Source of the DNA: UBA2136 sp963974105
GTDB taxonomy: Bacteria; Pseudomonadota; Alphaproteobacteria; UBA2136
NCBI GenBank assembly: GCA_963974105.1
Contig: CAXBBG010000004.1
Coordinates: forward strand, 62,001 to 126,000
Reading direction: 5' to 3'
Length of the DNA: 64,000 bases
Shown here: one piece after another, positions 18,444 to 27,446 of the stretch
Layout of the letters: each line of letters begins with the position of its first letter
Numbering within the stretch: position 1 is the first letter of the stretch
Translations under genes and position numbers: made by a program
The notes under the pieces: model-generated
What the model was told of the DNA's origin: nothing
Database searches by the model: none
Seen by the model: the letters and a program-made list of their open reading frames with translations, nothing else

Positions 18444-19337
18444 ATGAAGGGTATTATCTTAGCTGGTGGTTCAGGTACAAGAATGCGTCCTATGACCAAA
18501 GCAACAAACAAACACTTTTTACCAGTGTATGATAAACCAATGATTTATTACCCCCTAACAACTTTGATGCTAGCTGGCATTAAAGATATACTTATTATAT
18601 GCAACCCTGACGATGTCTCTTCTTTTGAACAAATGTTGGGTGATGGCAGCAGATGGGGTATCAAAATTTCCTATAAAACGCAAGCAAAGGCAAACGGCAT
18701 TGCCGAAGCTTTTATTATTGCAGAAGATTTTATTGGCGGACAAAAGGTAGCCCTGATTTTAGGTGATAATATATTCTTTGGCCATGGTTTTGGCGAACTT
18801 TTGCACAAAGCGCGTAAAAACGACGGTGCAACCGTCTTTGGCTTTTATGTGAAAGATCCTTCTGCTTTTGGTGTAGCAAAATTAGATAGCACAAACTCAT
18901 CTATTCTAGATTTAATCGAAAAACCTACAGAGTATGTTTCAAATTACGCTATACCTGGGTTATATTTTTACGGCCCTGAAGTTGTAGATATTGCAAAAAA
19001 AATCACCCCTTCTGCACGTGGTGAACTTGAAATAACAGACGTAAACCGAGCTTATTTAAGTGATAAAAAATTAAACTTTATAGAACTACGTCGTGGCTTT
19101 GCTTGGTTTGACGGCGGAAGTGCGGACTCTATGCTAGACGCGTCAAACTACATTGCTATGGTTGACCGTCGTCAAGGGTTACGCATTGGTTGCCCGGAGG
19201 AAATTGCATTCCGTTATAAATGGATAACGGAAAATGAATTCCTGAAGTTAGCGGATGAACTTTCAACCAGCGACTACGGAAAATACCTCAAAAGAATTGC
19301 ACACATCGTACATAAACAAGAAGAAACAAAACCTTAA
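18444..19337 (+). CDS. rmlA: Glucose-1-phosphate thymidylyltransferase
   Basis: Makes dTDP-glucose from dTTP and glucose-1-phosphate, the first step towards dTDP-deoxysugars. The 297-residue protein has the nucleotidyltransferase loop LAGGSGTRMRPMTKATNK, the typical YDKPMIYYPLTTLMLAGI, a GDNIFFG metal-binding Asp and EKP-containing sugar pocket. The GGGG ribosome site lies six bases before the ATG. It stands on the plus strand, apart from rmlB, rmlC and the rmlD-like gene, which form a minus-strand operon 8 kb away. The second substitution in the loop (MRP for the usual LYP) is mild. Function is secure, though the final sugar is not. Confidence 0.95.
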   Translation: MKGIILAGGSGTRMRPMTKATNKHFLPVYDKPMIYYPLTTLMLAGIKDILIICNPDDVSSFEQMLGDGSRWGIKISYKTQAKANGIAEAFIIAEDFIGGQKVALILGDNIFFGHGFGELLHKARKNDGATVFGFYVKDPSAFGVAKLDSTNSSILDLIEKPTEYVSNYAIPGLYFYGPEVVDIAKKITPSARGELEITDVNRAYLSDKKLNFIELRRGFAWFDGGSADSMLDASNYIAMVDRRQGLRIGCPEEIAFRYKWITENEFLKLADELSTSDYGKYLKRIAHIVHKQEETKP

Positions 19338-19422
19338 TAATAGTATAATGAGTACAAATTATCGAAGAGATAAAATGCATTATACAATCATTGACCAAAC
19401 ATAACGATATAGGAGATCTATC

Positions 19423-20430
19423 ATACAAAAAAGACTATTAGAGTATCTATGCGACCCTGTAGATAAAAGCGAACTCACGCTTAAAAATGAAAAATTAAAT
19501 GATGTGGGGCATATTATATCTGGAGAGCTTGCTTCTTCAAATGGAAATGTCTACCCTATTATCAATGGTATACCTCGTTTTGTAGAAAATGATCCAAAAT
19601 CTAAAACAGTAGAAGCCTTTGGGGATCAATGGAATCTTTTGAATTATAATGATTTTAAATGGACATGGCTTGCGCATACTGTAGGTAACACTTTTGGTAC
19701 AACAGACCATTTTAAAGGAAAAGTAGTTGTTGATTGTGGCGCTGGACATGGCATGCAATCAAAATGAATGTCTGAATCAGGGGCTGAATATGTCATTGCA
19801 CTTGAACTATCTCACGCTGTTGACGACGTTTTCCAACGCAACCTGAAGGGCATAGAAAATATTGACATTGTACAATGCTCAATTGACATGCCGCCTCTTA
19901 AAAACGAAGCTATAAAAGATGGTATTGTTATCTGCCATAACGTTATACAGCACACACCTTCCGTTGAAAAAACAGCACTTGCACTTTGGGCATGTACAGG
20001 TAAAGGTTCTGAATATGTTATGAACTGGTATCAGCTTTACAATAAAGGTATTTTACGTAAAATACGTTGGGCGTTCCACACCAATCTAAGAAAATTCTTA
20101 TGTACAAAAAGCCAACGTTTTCGCTACAACTGGTGTCGCGTAATATGTGCTTTACGCATGCTGCCTATTATTGGGTGGTTTCTAGAAAAGTCTTATATAG
20201 CTGTTCACGGGGATGTTTTGGGTGAAAAATCATGGAAAAAACGTTACAGAACATGTTTTGTCATTACTTTTGATGGGTATGGCGCACACGAATATCAACA
20301 CCATAGTACTGACGATCAAATGTGGGCAATTTTGGATAAAATGCAGCCGGATCGTGAAAAAATATTAAACCAAGAAGCTGTGTTTGCTAAGCCACCTAAA
20401 ATTGGCGGCGCAATACGCGTATTCAGATAA
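19423..20430 (+). pseudogene. Trm112-like domain plus SAM methyltransferase, with lost start codon and in-frame TGA
   Basis: One continuous reading frame of 335 codons broken at 19765-19767 by TGA. The N-terminus (YLCDPVDKSELTL ... YPIINGIPRFV) is a Trm112-like zinc-ribbon-type segment. It is followed by a class I methyltransferase fold with motif I VVDCGAGHGMQS. The stop falls right after motif I, where relatives often have Trp, so TGG to TGA is the simplest change. A perfect AGGAG lies seven bases before codon 19423, which is ATA rather than ATG, a second G-to-A change. The first standard start in frame is GTG at 19504, which would omit the zinc-ribbon part. The rest of the frame is intact (second piece 19768-20430, 220 residues), so decay would be recent. 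It lies 85 bases after rmlA. In glycan loci such proteins usually methylate sugars; the target is unknown. Confidence 0.7.
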
Positions 20431-20446
20431 TAAAAAATAAATACTT

Positions 20447-20479
20447 AAAAATAAAGAGGCTTTATGCCTCTTTATTTTT
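20447..20479. terminator. Bidirectional terminator between convergent glycan genes
   Basis: Stem AATAAAGAGGC / GCCTCTTTATT around a short loop, flanked by A and T runs. It lies between the plus-strand methyltransferase remnant and the end of the minus-strand glycan operon and overlaps the last bases of the flippase gene. Confidence 0.85.
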
Positions 20480-21767
20480 AATCAAGCTTTCTCAATTCCC
20501 TAAACGCCAGAAACATTTTAGCACCATCAGTAATTAATACACTCAAAATCATGGCCATTAATAAACCATTTATACCATAATGAATTGTCAGTGTAATTTT
20601 AAGGATAAGGTTAATTGTAAATGCGCTGCTATCATAAGCTGTTGCTATACTTCCTTTATTTAATGCTAATAATAATGAATGGGATACTTGCGTAATAGTC
20701 CGCGTGAATACACCTGAAAACAGACACAAAATAACGGTATAAACAATAGAATTCAGCTCAACTGTCAATCCGTCCTTCATAATAGATAAGAAAAACCACT
20801 CTCCAAATAGAATAACGACTGTAAATAAAAGTGAATTTATAATAACCAAATAAAATATATACTGTAATAAAACTTGCCTGCATTCTTTATATTTTTTTTC
20901 AGCAATTAAGTTGCCGAAAACAGTAACAGCAGGTAAACCAATGGCAGAATTGAGGACAGTTATAATTGCACCGTAAACACGCTGAACAAATGAAAGAAGG
21001 GATACAAAACCACCTGTTAAATAAGAAGCAATGTAACGTTCAGCCAACTCATCTGTTCGGTAATACAATGATCCCATTAATATATACTTAGTACGATGAT
21101 AAATATGATTGAGCTGTTCTTTATCAAATGCAATAGTTTTAATAACATGCGGTAAAAACATATAAGACATAATAGATAAAATAGTTAATTTCATAAGAAG
21201 TTGATTTGCTGCCGCCGCATATACACCTAATGTATCAAGAGTAAACCACACAAAGATTAAACCCACAATGCTAGCAGTCAACATCGACATATTAAATGTA
21301 ATATACTTATTTTTTTCCTGGAGCATTGCGGTGTAAACTAAGATAAATCCGTCTACAACGTAAGCACCAATTAAAATAGATTGGACCATTAAAATTTTAG
21401 AATATTCCACAGTATCAAGATAATTTACATACAAATATTTAAGCCATAAAGGCATTGTAAGCCCAACCAACAATGCAATAGGTATTACCATAATGGAAAC
21501 AGTTACAAATAAAGCTCCCTCTTTCCCATTCCCTCGATTATCTATTAAGTAAGGGGGTAAAATAGAAGAAATAGACCAATTGATACTCGTGTATAAGAAA
21601 GAAAAAACACTCATACCAATATAAAAAACATCAAGATCACCACCTAAACCAATACTTCTTAAAATAAGAATATTGGTGAAAAAGCTTACAATAACTTGCA
21701 AGCTTGATATTTTCATTAAGTACAGCTTGTTTTTATGTTGATGAAACAGTTTTACCGCTTTTGACAT
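20478..21767 (-). CDS. MOP-superfamily polysaccharide/lipid-linked sugar flippase (MurJ/Wzx-like)
   Basis: Probable flippase moving a lipid-linked glycan across the inner membrane. The 429 residues form about 12-14 hydrophobic segments. The block RTDELAERYIASYLTGGF followed by VSLLSFVQRVYG resembles the MurJ/MviN-type helix 7 region, so it belongs to the MOP superfamily. Its place as the last gene of the rml/glycosyltransferase operon, overlapping the preceding glycosyltransferase by 16 bases, argues for export of the sugar repeat made by this locus rather than for the general lipid II flippase. No polymerase (Wzy) or ligase is recognisable in the window. Confidence 0.75.
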   Translation of the reverse strand: MSKAVKLFHQHKNKLYLMKISSLQVIVSFFTNILILRSIGLGGDLDVFYIGMSVFSFLYTSINWSISSILPPYLIDNRGNGKEGALFVTVSIMVIPIALLVGLTMPLWLKYLYVNYLDTVEYSKILMVQSILIGAYVVDGFILVYTAMLQEKNKYITFNMSMLTASIVGLIFVWFTLDTLGVYAAAANQLLMKLTILSIMSYMFLPHVIKTIAFDKEQLNHIYHRTKYILMGSLYYRTDELAERYIASYLTGGFVSLLSFVQRVYGAIITVLNSAIGLPAVTVFGNLIAEKKYKECRQVLLQYIFYLVIINSLLFTVVILFGEWFFLSIMKDGLTVELNSIVYTVILCLFSGVFTRTITQVSHSLLLALNKGSIATAYDSSAFTINLILKITLTIHYGINGLLMAMILSVLITDGAKMFLAFRELRKLD

Positions 21768-22837
21768 TGATTATAAACCTTTATAACTTCTTTTACGCGG
21801 TCGCCCACTTCATGGCCAGCACTATGCACTTTATGATAACCAGACATCGCTACTTTTTCTCGCAATTCATTATCGTTCAAATATAACTTAATTTTCTCTA
21901 AAAGCTCTTCACCATTTTTAAAGTAGTCTGCCTCCTTGCTTTCTAAAAACAACATTTCGGCTAGATCTTTTGTATATTCGCTTAACATAAATGTGCCCGT
22001 GGCAGGTATTTCAAAACACCGCCTTGTATAGGTATCGTTATTAATTTTAGATAGAAACACGAGGGCAATCTTCCCACTGTTTAATGCCAAGTTATAATCA
22101 CGTCCATATAAAGGTTTGATGTCGCCAGACATCTTTTCCTTTAGGTAACCATATTCAGATGACGCCTGCCAACCCGTGCCAAAAAGGCGAATATTGATAC
22201 CCTTTTCAATAAGATTTTTTATAAGTTTATCACGCCCATCATTTTCATAATGTCCAACGAATATAACGTCACAGACAAAAGGACTTTTAGACGTATCTGT
22301 TATTTTAAAATTACGTTCTTTAATATACGAAGATCTAAGTAAAGAAATATTATTGTAATTTAGAGCCTTATAGTCAGCTTCATTTTTGTGTCTATAGTAA
22401 AAAATATGATTATAATGCGGCACACACCTTCTAAAATGCCTCCAAAAATAAGGACGATAAACCGATGAAAATGGATCATCATTATTATACCCAAAAATCG
22501 TCACCCCTAACTTTTTAATACGCTTAAGTGTGCATGGGTAAATATGAGTCCCTCTATAAATAAATAGAAGATCCGGCTTTTCTAGCTTGCACTTTTGAAC
22601 AAGGTCATTATTTAGTCGCCATAATGCAGGTCCAAAGGTAAGTTTATTTTGTGCGCGGTAATAAATAGACTTTATTTTATTGCCATCTGTTTTATAATTT
22701 GCAGCATACTGATAAAGCTTAAAATAATCCTTCCAAGTGAAATGTGTTACTTCATGCCCCTGCTCTTCAAACCTTGTGCCATAAGCAAATGCATGTGCTT
22801 CACCGCCGTGCCCATCCGACGCTATAAGTACTTTCAC
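21752..22837 (-). CDS. Glycosyltransferase, CgeB-like / group-1 type
   Basis: A 361-residue GT-B type glycosyltransferase. The N-terminal half has a Rossmann-like start (KVLIASDGHGGEAHAF). The C-terminal half has the features of the CgeB-like glycosyl transferase family: VCDVIFVGHYENDGR, then RLFGTGW, a central NSGKIALVFLSKIN and the nucleotide-binding end TRRCFEIPATGTFMLSEYTKD, in which the Glu and Gly are diagnostic. It starts with GTG overlapping the asnB TGA by four bases (GTGA), so it is translationally coupled. Donor and acceptor are unknown; the locus suggests a deoxysugar or its neighbour in an exported glycan. Confidence 0.8.
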   Translation of the reverse strand: MKVLIASDGHGGEAHAFAYGTRFEEQGHEVTHFTWKDYFKLYQYAANYKTDGNKIKSIYYRAQNKLTFGPALWRLNNDLVQKCKLEKPDLLFIYRGTHIYPCTLKRIKKLGVTIFGYNNDDPFSSVYRPYFWRHFRRCVPHYNHIFYYRHKNEADYKALNYNNISLLRSSYIKERNFKITDTSKSPFVCDVIFVGHYENDGRDKLIKNLIEKGINIRLFGTGWQASSEYGYLKEKMSGDIKPLYGRDYNLALNSGKIALVFLSKINNDTYTRRCFEIPATGTFMLSEYTKDLAEMLFLESKEADYFKNGEELLEKIKLYLNDNELREKVAMSGYHKVHSAGHEVGDRVKEVIKVYNQCQKR

Positions 22838-24585
22838 GATACGTCCTCCGAAAATAATTCTGATAAAATCCGAAGCGGTAAATGCTTACCATCTAAATGT
22901 AATTTATCGCCTTTTTGAGTGCGGCCTAATGAAAAGCCTTGCTTACGCCTATACAAACACTCGGTAGGTAATTTGTCTGCATACATCGACTTTAACAAAC
23001 CTTTTAATTCGCCATCTAAAAATAGAACATTCTCATCTATTTGCCAAGCTGCCTCTATAACGCGCTTACTTAAAAATGGCACACGCGTTTCTATCGAACA
23101 AGCCATACTCGCCCTATCCACTTTGCATAAAATACCATCAGTCATTGTCGTATGAAAATCGAGGTACATGTAACGAGATTTTAAAGGTAGATCCTTACGG
23201 TAATATTGTTTTAGATACCAAAGTTCATCATAGTCTTCAGGTATATTATATTTTGTTCGAAATTCTTTTTTAAATGTATCTGTTTTTAAAAGTGCACCGC
23301 CTAAACGTTGTTTACGCTCTAGAGGATCCCAAATTGCAAAAATTTCAGCACCGCGCGCAAGGCGACTCATAATGCCCAGTTCGGCATTTTTTACAAAGGT
23401 AATCAGTGGTCTGATTGGTGCCAAAAAACCAACCCAAGGTGTTAGTGCCATATACCATTTTTTATATGGTGTATAACCACCAAAAATTTCATCAGCACCA
23501 TCACCTGTTAACACAACGGTCATATTTTCACTGGCTAATTTTGAAACTGCATAGGCTGGAAAAGCAGATGTGTCGCCAAAAGGTTCGTCATACAGTTCTT
23601 TTAGCAGTTCAAAGTTTTCATTTACAGCATTGTGGTCCATATTTTTTGTAATATGGTTTGACCCTATTTTTTCAGCCACAAGTCTAGCAAAATGCGACTC
23701 ATCCACACGCGCATCATCAAATCCTATAGAGCATGTTGTTAAGCTTTCAATAAGCCTAGAAACTTCGTAAGAAACGATACTTGAATCTACCCCTCCACTT
23801 AAGAATGTACCCACGGGAACATCAGATACCAAGTGCGATTTAACCTCATCTTTTATAGCTTTTTGAATAAAGTCTTTTGCCTCATTCACATCTTTTATGT
23901 GGCGATTAACAGGTAGTTGCCAATAACGCTTTTTATTAAAAGAACCATCTTTAATGTTAAATGTTGCAAAATGTGCTGGCTCTAATTTAAATATATTTTG
24001 ATATAAACTTTTAGGAGATGGCACATGCAAGTAAGAAAGAAAATCATAGACAGCTGTATAATCTATATTTAAATTTATTTTCCCATAAAAAGACTCCAGT
24101 GCTTTAAGCTCTGAACCCCACGAAAAACCATCATTTTGTAAACTGTAATAAAGAGGTTTAATCCCCACATGGTCACGGGCAATATGTATTTCACCTGTAG
24201 TGCTGTCGTATATTGAAAAGGCAAACATACCTTCAATTTTATTTAAAAGCTCTTCTATACCCCAATGGATATAACCATGTAAAATCGTTTCGCTATCACT
24301 ACCACTTTTAAATTTAACATCGTGTTTTTCAGAAAGAATATTATTCAATTCTTTAAAATTATAAATTTCGCCATTTACTGTTAAGTAAACGCCGTCCTTC
24401 ATCATAGGTTGTTTGCCATTTTCAGAAAGATCTAAGATTGAAAGGCGGCGGTGACCTAAATAAACTTCATTTTCATGAATAAAGTCCCAACCATCAGGAC
24501 CCCGATGTTCCAAGGTATGCAAGGCATTATGCGCATTATCTAAAGCGTTTTCATTTAAACTTGTAACCCCGAATATTCCGCACAT
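22834..24585 (-). CDS. asnB: Asparagine synthase-type glutamine amidotransferase in glycan operon
   Basis: Class II glutamine amidotransferase fused to an ATP-dependent synthetase. The first Cys of MCGIFGVTS is the N-terminal nucleophile after Met removal. The glutaminase domain covers about 1-190, and the synthetase domain begins at about 240 with the PP-loop SGGVDSS. Length 583 is slightly short for AsnB. Inside polysaccharide loci, AsnB-like proteins often amidate a carboxylated sugar rather than aspartate (established for some O-antigen clusters). Here no sugar dehydrogenase is nearby, so plain asparagine synthesis is equally possible. It sits between the fkbM-type methyltransferase (8-base gap) and a coupled glycosyltransferase. 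An AGGGAG ribosome site precedes the ATG. Confidence 0.88.
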   Translation of the reverse strand: MCGIFGVTSLNENALDNAHNALHTLEHRGPDGWDFIHENEVYLGHRRLSILDLSENGKQPMMKDGVYLTVNGEIYNFKELNNILSEKHDVKFKSGSDSETILHGYIHWGIEELLNKIEGMFAFSIYDSTTGEIHIARDHVGIKPLYYSLQNDGFSWGSELKALESFYGKINLNIDYTAVYDFLSYLHVPSPKSLYQNIFKLEPAHFATFNIKDGSFNKKRYWQLPVNRHIKDVNEAKDFIQKAIKDEVKSHLVSDVPVGTFLSGGVDSSIVSYEVSRLIESLTTCSIGFDDARVDESHFARLVAEKIGSNHITKNMDHNAVNENFELLKELYDEPFGDTSAFPAYAVSKLASENMTVVLTGDGADEIFGGYTPYKKWYMALTPWVGFLAPIRPLITFVKNAELGIMSRLARGAEIFAIWDPLERKQRLGGALLKTDTFKKEFRTKYNIPEDYDELWYLKQYYRKDLPLKSRYMYLDFHTTMTDGILCKVDRASMACSIETRVPFLSKRVIEAAWQIDENVLFLDGELKGLLKSMYADKLPTECLYRRKQGFSLGRTQKGDKLHLDGKHLPLRILSELFSEDVS

Positions 24586-24593
24586 GATACTCC

Positions 24594-25436
24594 CTAAACA
24601 ACATCAACAAGATTTTGAGGTATAGCAATGCAATTCCAAGTATCATCCAAATTATCATCAACCCCACCTCTTTGATTTAAACGGCGAATACAATAACGAC
24701 TTCCTAACACTTGTGATATCTGATCTAAATTGAAATGTTTTTTTGAAACTGCATTGTATTCAAATATAATAACAGGGTTATATTGCTCAATCGATTTAAC
24801 AGCCCCTTCAAGCACAGCAAGCTCGCTACCTTCCACATCAATTAATATAAGCATTTGCTCGCCATCATTACAAATATCAGGCATATTTTTAGAAATATAT
24901 TCATCAAACATTACCACTTGAATTTCAGCGTCATCAGGAGAGTTTTTTTTGTCAGAAATAGATGCTTGAGGTGTACCGCCATTCTCAAGAAAAGCACGAT
25001 GGTTTTTATTTGAAAGTGCTAAATTTTCAACAATGATGGCCTCTCTATTATTTAGAAGGGCATTAATTTTAACATTTCTAGCGCATAACGGATCTGGCTC
25101 AAAAGCAACAACAGTCTTAAATTCATCCAAACTTGCAAAGTCTACAACCATCTCCCCTATATTCGCGCCTATATCAAAAAAAACAATTCTCTTGAATTTT
25201 TCAGCAAATCTCCTCGCAAAAACATGTGTTTCATCTTCATTCCATTTACCAATAATTAATCTCGCATATGAAGTAGAGATACGGCTATCAAGGTAAATTT
25301 TATTACCCTGTACTTTTAAAATATAATCCTTAGATATACTTCTAAGTAAAAAACCAAAACCTCTAATATTAATACGAAAATTGTTTGCTAAATATACATA
25401 TACAGCTGAATATATTTTTGTTATGAATAAAATCAT
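24594..25436 (-). CDS. FkbM-family SAM-dependent methyltransferase
   Basis: Probable O-methyltransferase of the FkbM family, often used to methylate sugars in exopolysaccharides and O-antigens. The 280 residues include motif I FDIGANIGEMVVDFA, motif II VVAFEPDP, the NALLNN segment typical of FkbM, and the acidic LILIDVEGSELAVLEGA block near residue 205, which defines the family. The first 20 residues are hydrophobic and may attach it to the membrane. It lies four bases after the rmlD-like gene and eight before asnB. The exact substrate cannot be told. Confidence 0.88.
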   Translation of the reverse strand: MILFITKIYSAVYVYLANNFRINIRGFGFLLRSISKDYILKVQGNKIYLDSRISTSYARLIIGKWNEDETHVFARRFAEKFKRIVFFDIGANIGEMVVDFASLDEFKTVVAFEPDPLCARNVKINALLNNREAIIVENLALSNKNHRAFLENGGTPQASISDKKNSPDDAEIQVVMFDEYISKNMPDICNDGEQMLILIDVEGSELAVLEGAVKSIEQYNPVIIFEYNAVSKKHFNLDQISQVLGSRYCIRRLNQRGGVDDNLDDTWNCIAIPQNLVDVV

Positions 25437-25440
25437 AAAT

Positions 25441-26346
25441 TTAATTCCTTTTTTGTGAATTTTGAGAAACGTTAGCGATCACATTTTTAAGCGGTGTAAA
25501 GTGAAAACCTAACGCTTTCTTTATTTTATTACTCTGAAGAGCTGTACTTCTTCCTCTTTTTGCATACAAACCAAGCTCAGAGTAAGTGCAACTTTCAATA
25601 TCGTTTTTAATATTAAGAAATTTACATATATAAGCACCGAATTCATATCGAGTCAACGCTTTATCGCCAGCAATGTTATACTCCCCAATTAAGTTATTTT
25701 CAATTGATTCTCTCAAAATATCAACAACATCTTCAACATAAATAAAATTCACTTTATCTGAATTAACCAATTTAAACTGTTTTGATTCATTAAGCATACT
25801 TAATACGAAGTCTAAAGGGTTGCTACGTTGAAAACTTTCTTTTTTTCCAATAATAGCTGTTGGACGAAAAATCAAATAATCATCTAAATTTTCTTTAATA
25901 TAAATATCGGCTTCTTTTTTGCATTTACCGTAAAAATTTACAGGGTTGGCATCATCATCTTCAGTGTAAGGAGATTTCTCACCATCATATATTGCATTAG
26001 ATGAAAAATGAATCAATTGAATAGGCTTAGCTTTAATTATATCCACAATATCTTTCACCAATTGGACATTTATGGCATATGAACTATCTCTATTGAGTTC
26101 GCAATTATCAACATTTGCATTGGCAAGTGTATTTATAATGATATCTGGCTTTGTATCATTGATAATTTCAGGTAATTTCAATTTATTATGCATTGAAAAA
26201 TTAACAAAAAAAGCGCCCTTTATAGCCATCAATTCTTTCGGCAAAGTATTTCTATAGGTAGCAACTACTTCATAGTTTTTTGAATATTTTTTTATAAAGG
26301 CATAACCAATATTACTGGTTGCACCTAAAACTAAAATTTTTTTCAT
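25441..26346 (-). CDS. RmlD-like NAD(P)-dependent sugar reductase/epimerase
   Basis: Extended short-chain dehydrogenase of 301 residues. It has the nucleotide loop LGATSNIGYAF, the acidic/NPNN-type region DIIINTLANANVDNCE (RmlD has a similar segment after its second strand), the active-site strand SSNAIYDG (RmlD usually STDYVFDG) and the catalytic YGKCKK for YxxxK. It is closest in plan to dTDP-4-dehydrorhamnose reductase, the last step of dTDP-L-rhamnose synthesis, and the operon supplies RmlB and RmlC. The active-site strand is diverged (Thr-Asp to Ser-Asn), so a different 4-keto sugar may be reduced. It overlaps the upstream glycosyltransferase by four bases. Confidence 0.75.
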   Translation of the reverse strand: MKKILVLGATSNIGYAFIKKYSKNYEVVATYRNTLPKELMAIKGAFFVNFSMHNKLKLPEIINDTKPDIIINTLANANVDNCELNRDSSYAINVQLVKDIVDIIKAKPIQLIHFSSNAIYDGEKSPYTEDDDANPVNFYGKCKKEADIYIKENLDDYLIFRPTAIIGKKESFQRSNPLDFVLSMLNESKQFKLVNSDKVNFIYVEDVVDILRESIENNLIGEYNIAGDKALTRYEFGAYICKFLNIKNDIESCTYSELGLYAKRGRSTALQSNKIKKALGFHFTPLKNVIANVSQNSQKRN

Positions 26347-27446
26347 AAAAGGTGCTTTCTTAATGTTTCAACACCTTGAGATGGGTGCCACAAAAGGGCA
26401 ATCTCAAATGCTTTTTTAGACATTTCTGCACAACGTTTTTTATTATTAAAACACCATAAAATAATTTCAGTCAAACGCCCCTTATCGGAGGCGTCATACA
26501 AGAAGCCAGATTCCTCACTTACAACCCTATCAGGAGCTGAACCTGACTGAAAAGTTCCAATAACCATGCAAGCTGCAGCCATAGCATTTAATGTACCACC
26601 CCCATACGCATCAAATCGAGCGCAGTGAATAAAAGCATGGCTAGATGACGCTAAGGACCTAAAATCCTCGATATCCATCCACTCTTCCATAAAAATGTTT
26701 TGCTCTAAGCCGTTAGCCTTGATCTGCTTTTCAAGGTTTTCTTTTTCTTCGCCTTTGCCTACAATCACGCACTTGGTGTGTTTTTGAATGTCTTTTGGTA
26801 ATTGCGCAATGGCGTCTATTAAAATATCAAAGCCCTTGTCGTAAACAAGGCGACTACCTGAACTTAAAAATAAGTCCCCCTCATTTACGTTATATTTTTT
26901 ATAAATATTTACTTTGTTCGCTTGATATTGCTCAGGCGTTTTAGAAATATCTACAAATATAGGTAGATTTGTCAGCCTTTTTTCACTAAACCCGCGGTCT
27001 TTGAAGTAGTCGAGCGTCATTTTTCCTACACCAAAAACATGAGCGTTTGAATATTTTAAAAGGTCATAAAAAAACTCGCGCACTATTTTTTTTATAGGGT
27101 TTCTTGATGAAGAATCATTTGGACAGTCAAACCAAACGCTATATTTTCGACGTAGCAAAAAGAACAATATAAACAAAATTTTCGTGTTTATATTTTGCCA
27201 GCCAACAATAAGAAATTTCTCATCTTTTTTTGTAAGGCAATACCATAAAAATTTAAAATCTATACTTTTATGTTTATACATCATCGCAGGTTTTATAGCG
27301 TTGGTTAGATCTTCTTTCCAACCATACATAGCCGCCTGGTTTTGACAATACCAAAGGTTTAAATCAATATCACTATCGCCCTCTAACGCTGCCGCAATGA
27401 CATTGTTATGAGGGCTTGCGATGTCTTGTATAAAATTAAGCTTCAT
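26343..27446 (-). CDS. GT4-type glycosyltransferase
   Basis: A 367-residue GT-B glycosyltransferase. The C-terminal half shows the group-1 pattern: LFLSSGSRLVYDKGFDILID, CVIVGKGEEKENLE, then the donor-binding region FDAYGGGTLNAMAAACMVIG. In most GT4 enzymes this last part has two Glu residues seven apart. Here the equivalent positions are Asp and Asn, so either donor binding is altered or another acidic residue substitutes. It overlaps rmlB by 11 bases and the rmlD-like gene by four, which indicates tight translational coupling. Sugar and acceptor are unknown. Confidence 0.82.
   Translation of the reverse strand: MKLNFIQDIASPHNNVIAAALEGDSDIDLNLWYCQNQAAMYGWKEDLTNAIKPAMMYKHKSIDFKFLWYCLTKKDEKFLIVGWQNINTKILFILFFLLRRKYSVWFDCPNDSSSRNPIKKIVREFFYDLLKYSNAHVFGVGKMTLDYFKDRGFSEKRLTNLPIFVDISKTPEQYQANKVNIYKKYNVNEGDLFLSSGSRLVYDKGFDILIDAIAQLPKDIQKHTKCVIVGKGEEKENLEKQIKANGLEQNIFMEEWMDIEDFRSLASSSHAFIHCARFDAYGGGTLNAMAAACMVIGTFQSGSAPDRVVSEESGFLYDASDKGRLTEIILWCFNNKKRCAEMSKKAFEIALLWHPSQGVETLRKHLL

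Noticed and set aside
19765..19767. UGA read as tryptophan (altered genetic code)
   Set aside because: mrdA, asnB and tatB end in TGA at normal family lengths, and Trp is otherwise TGG. The same gene also lost its start codon, so a pseudogene is simpler.
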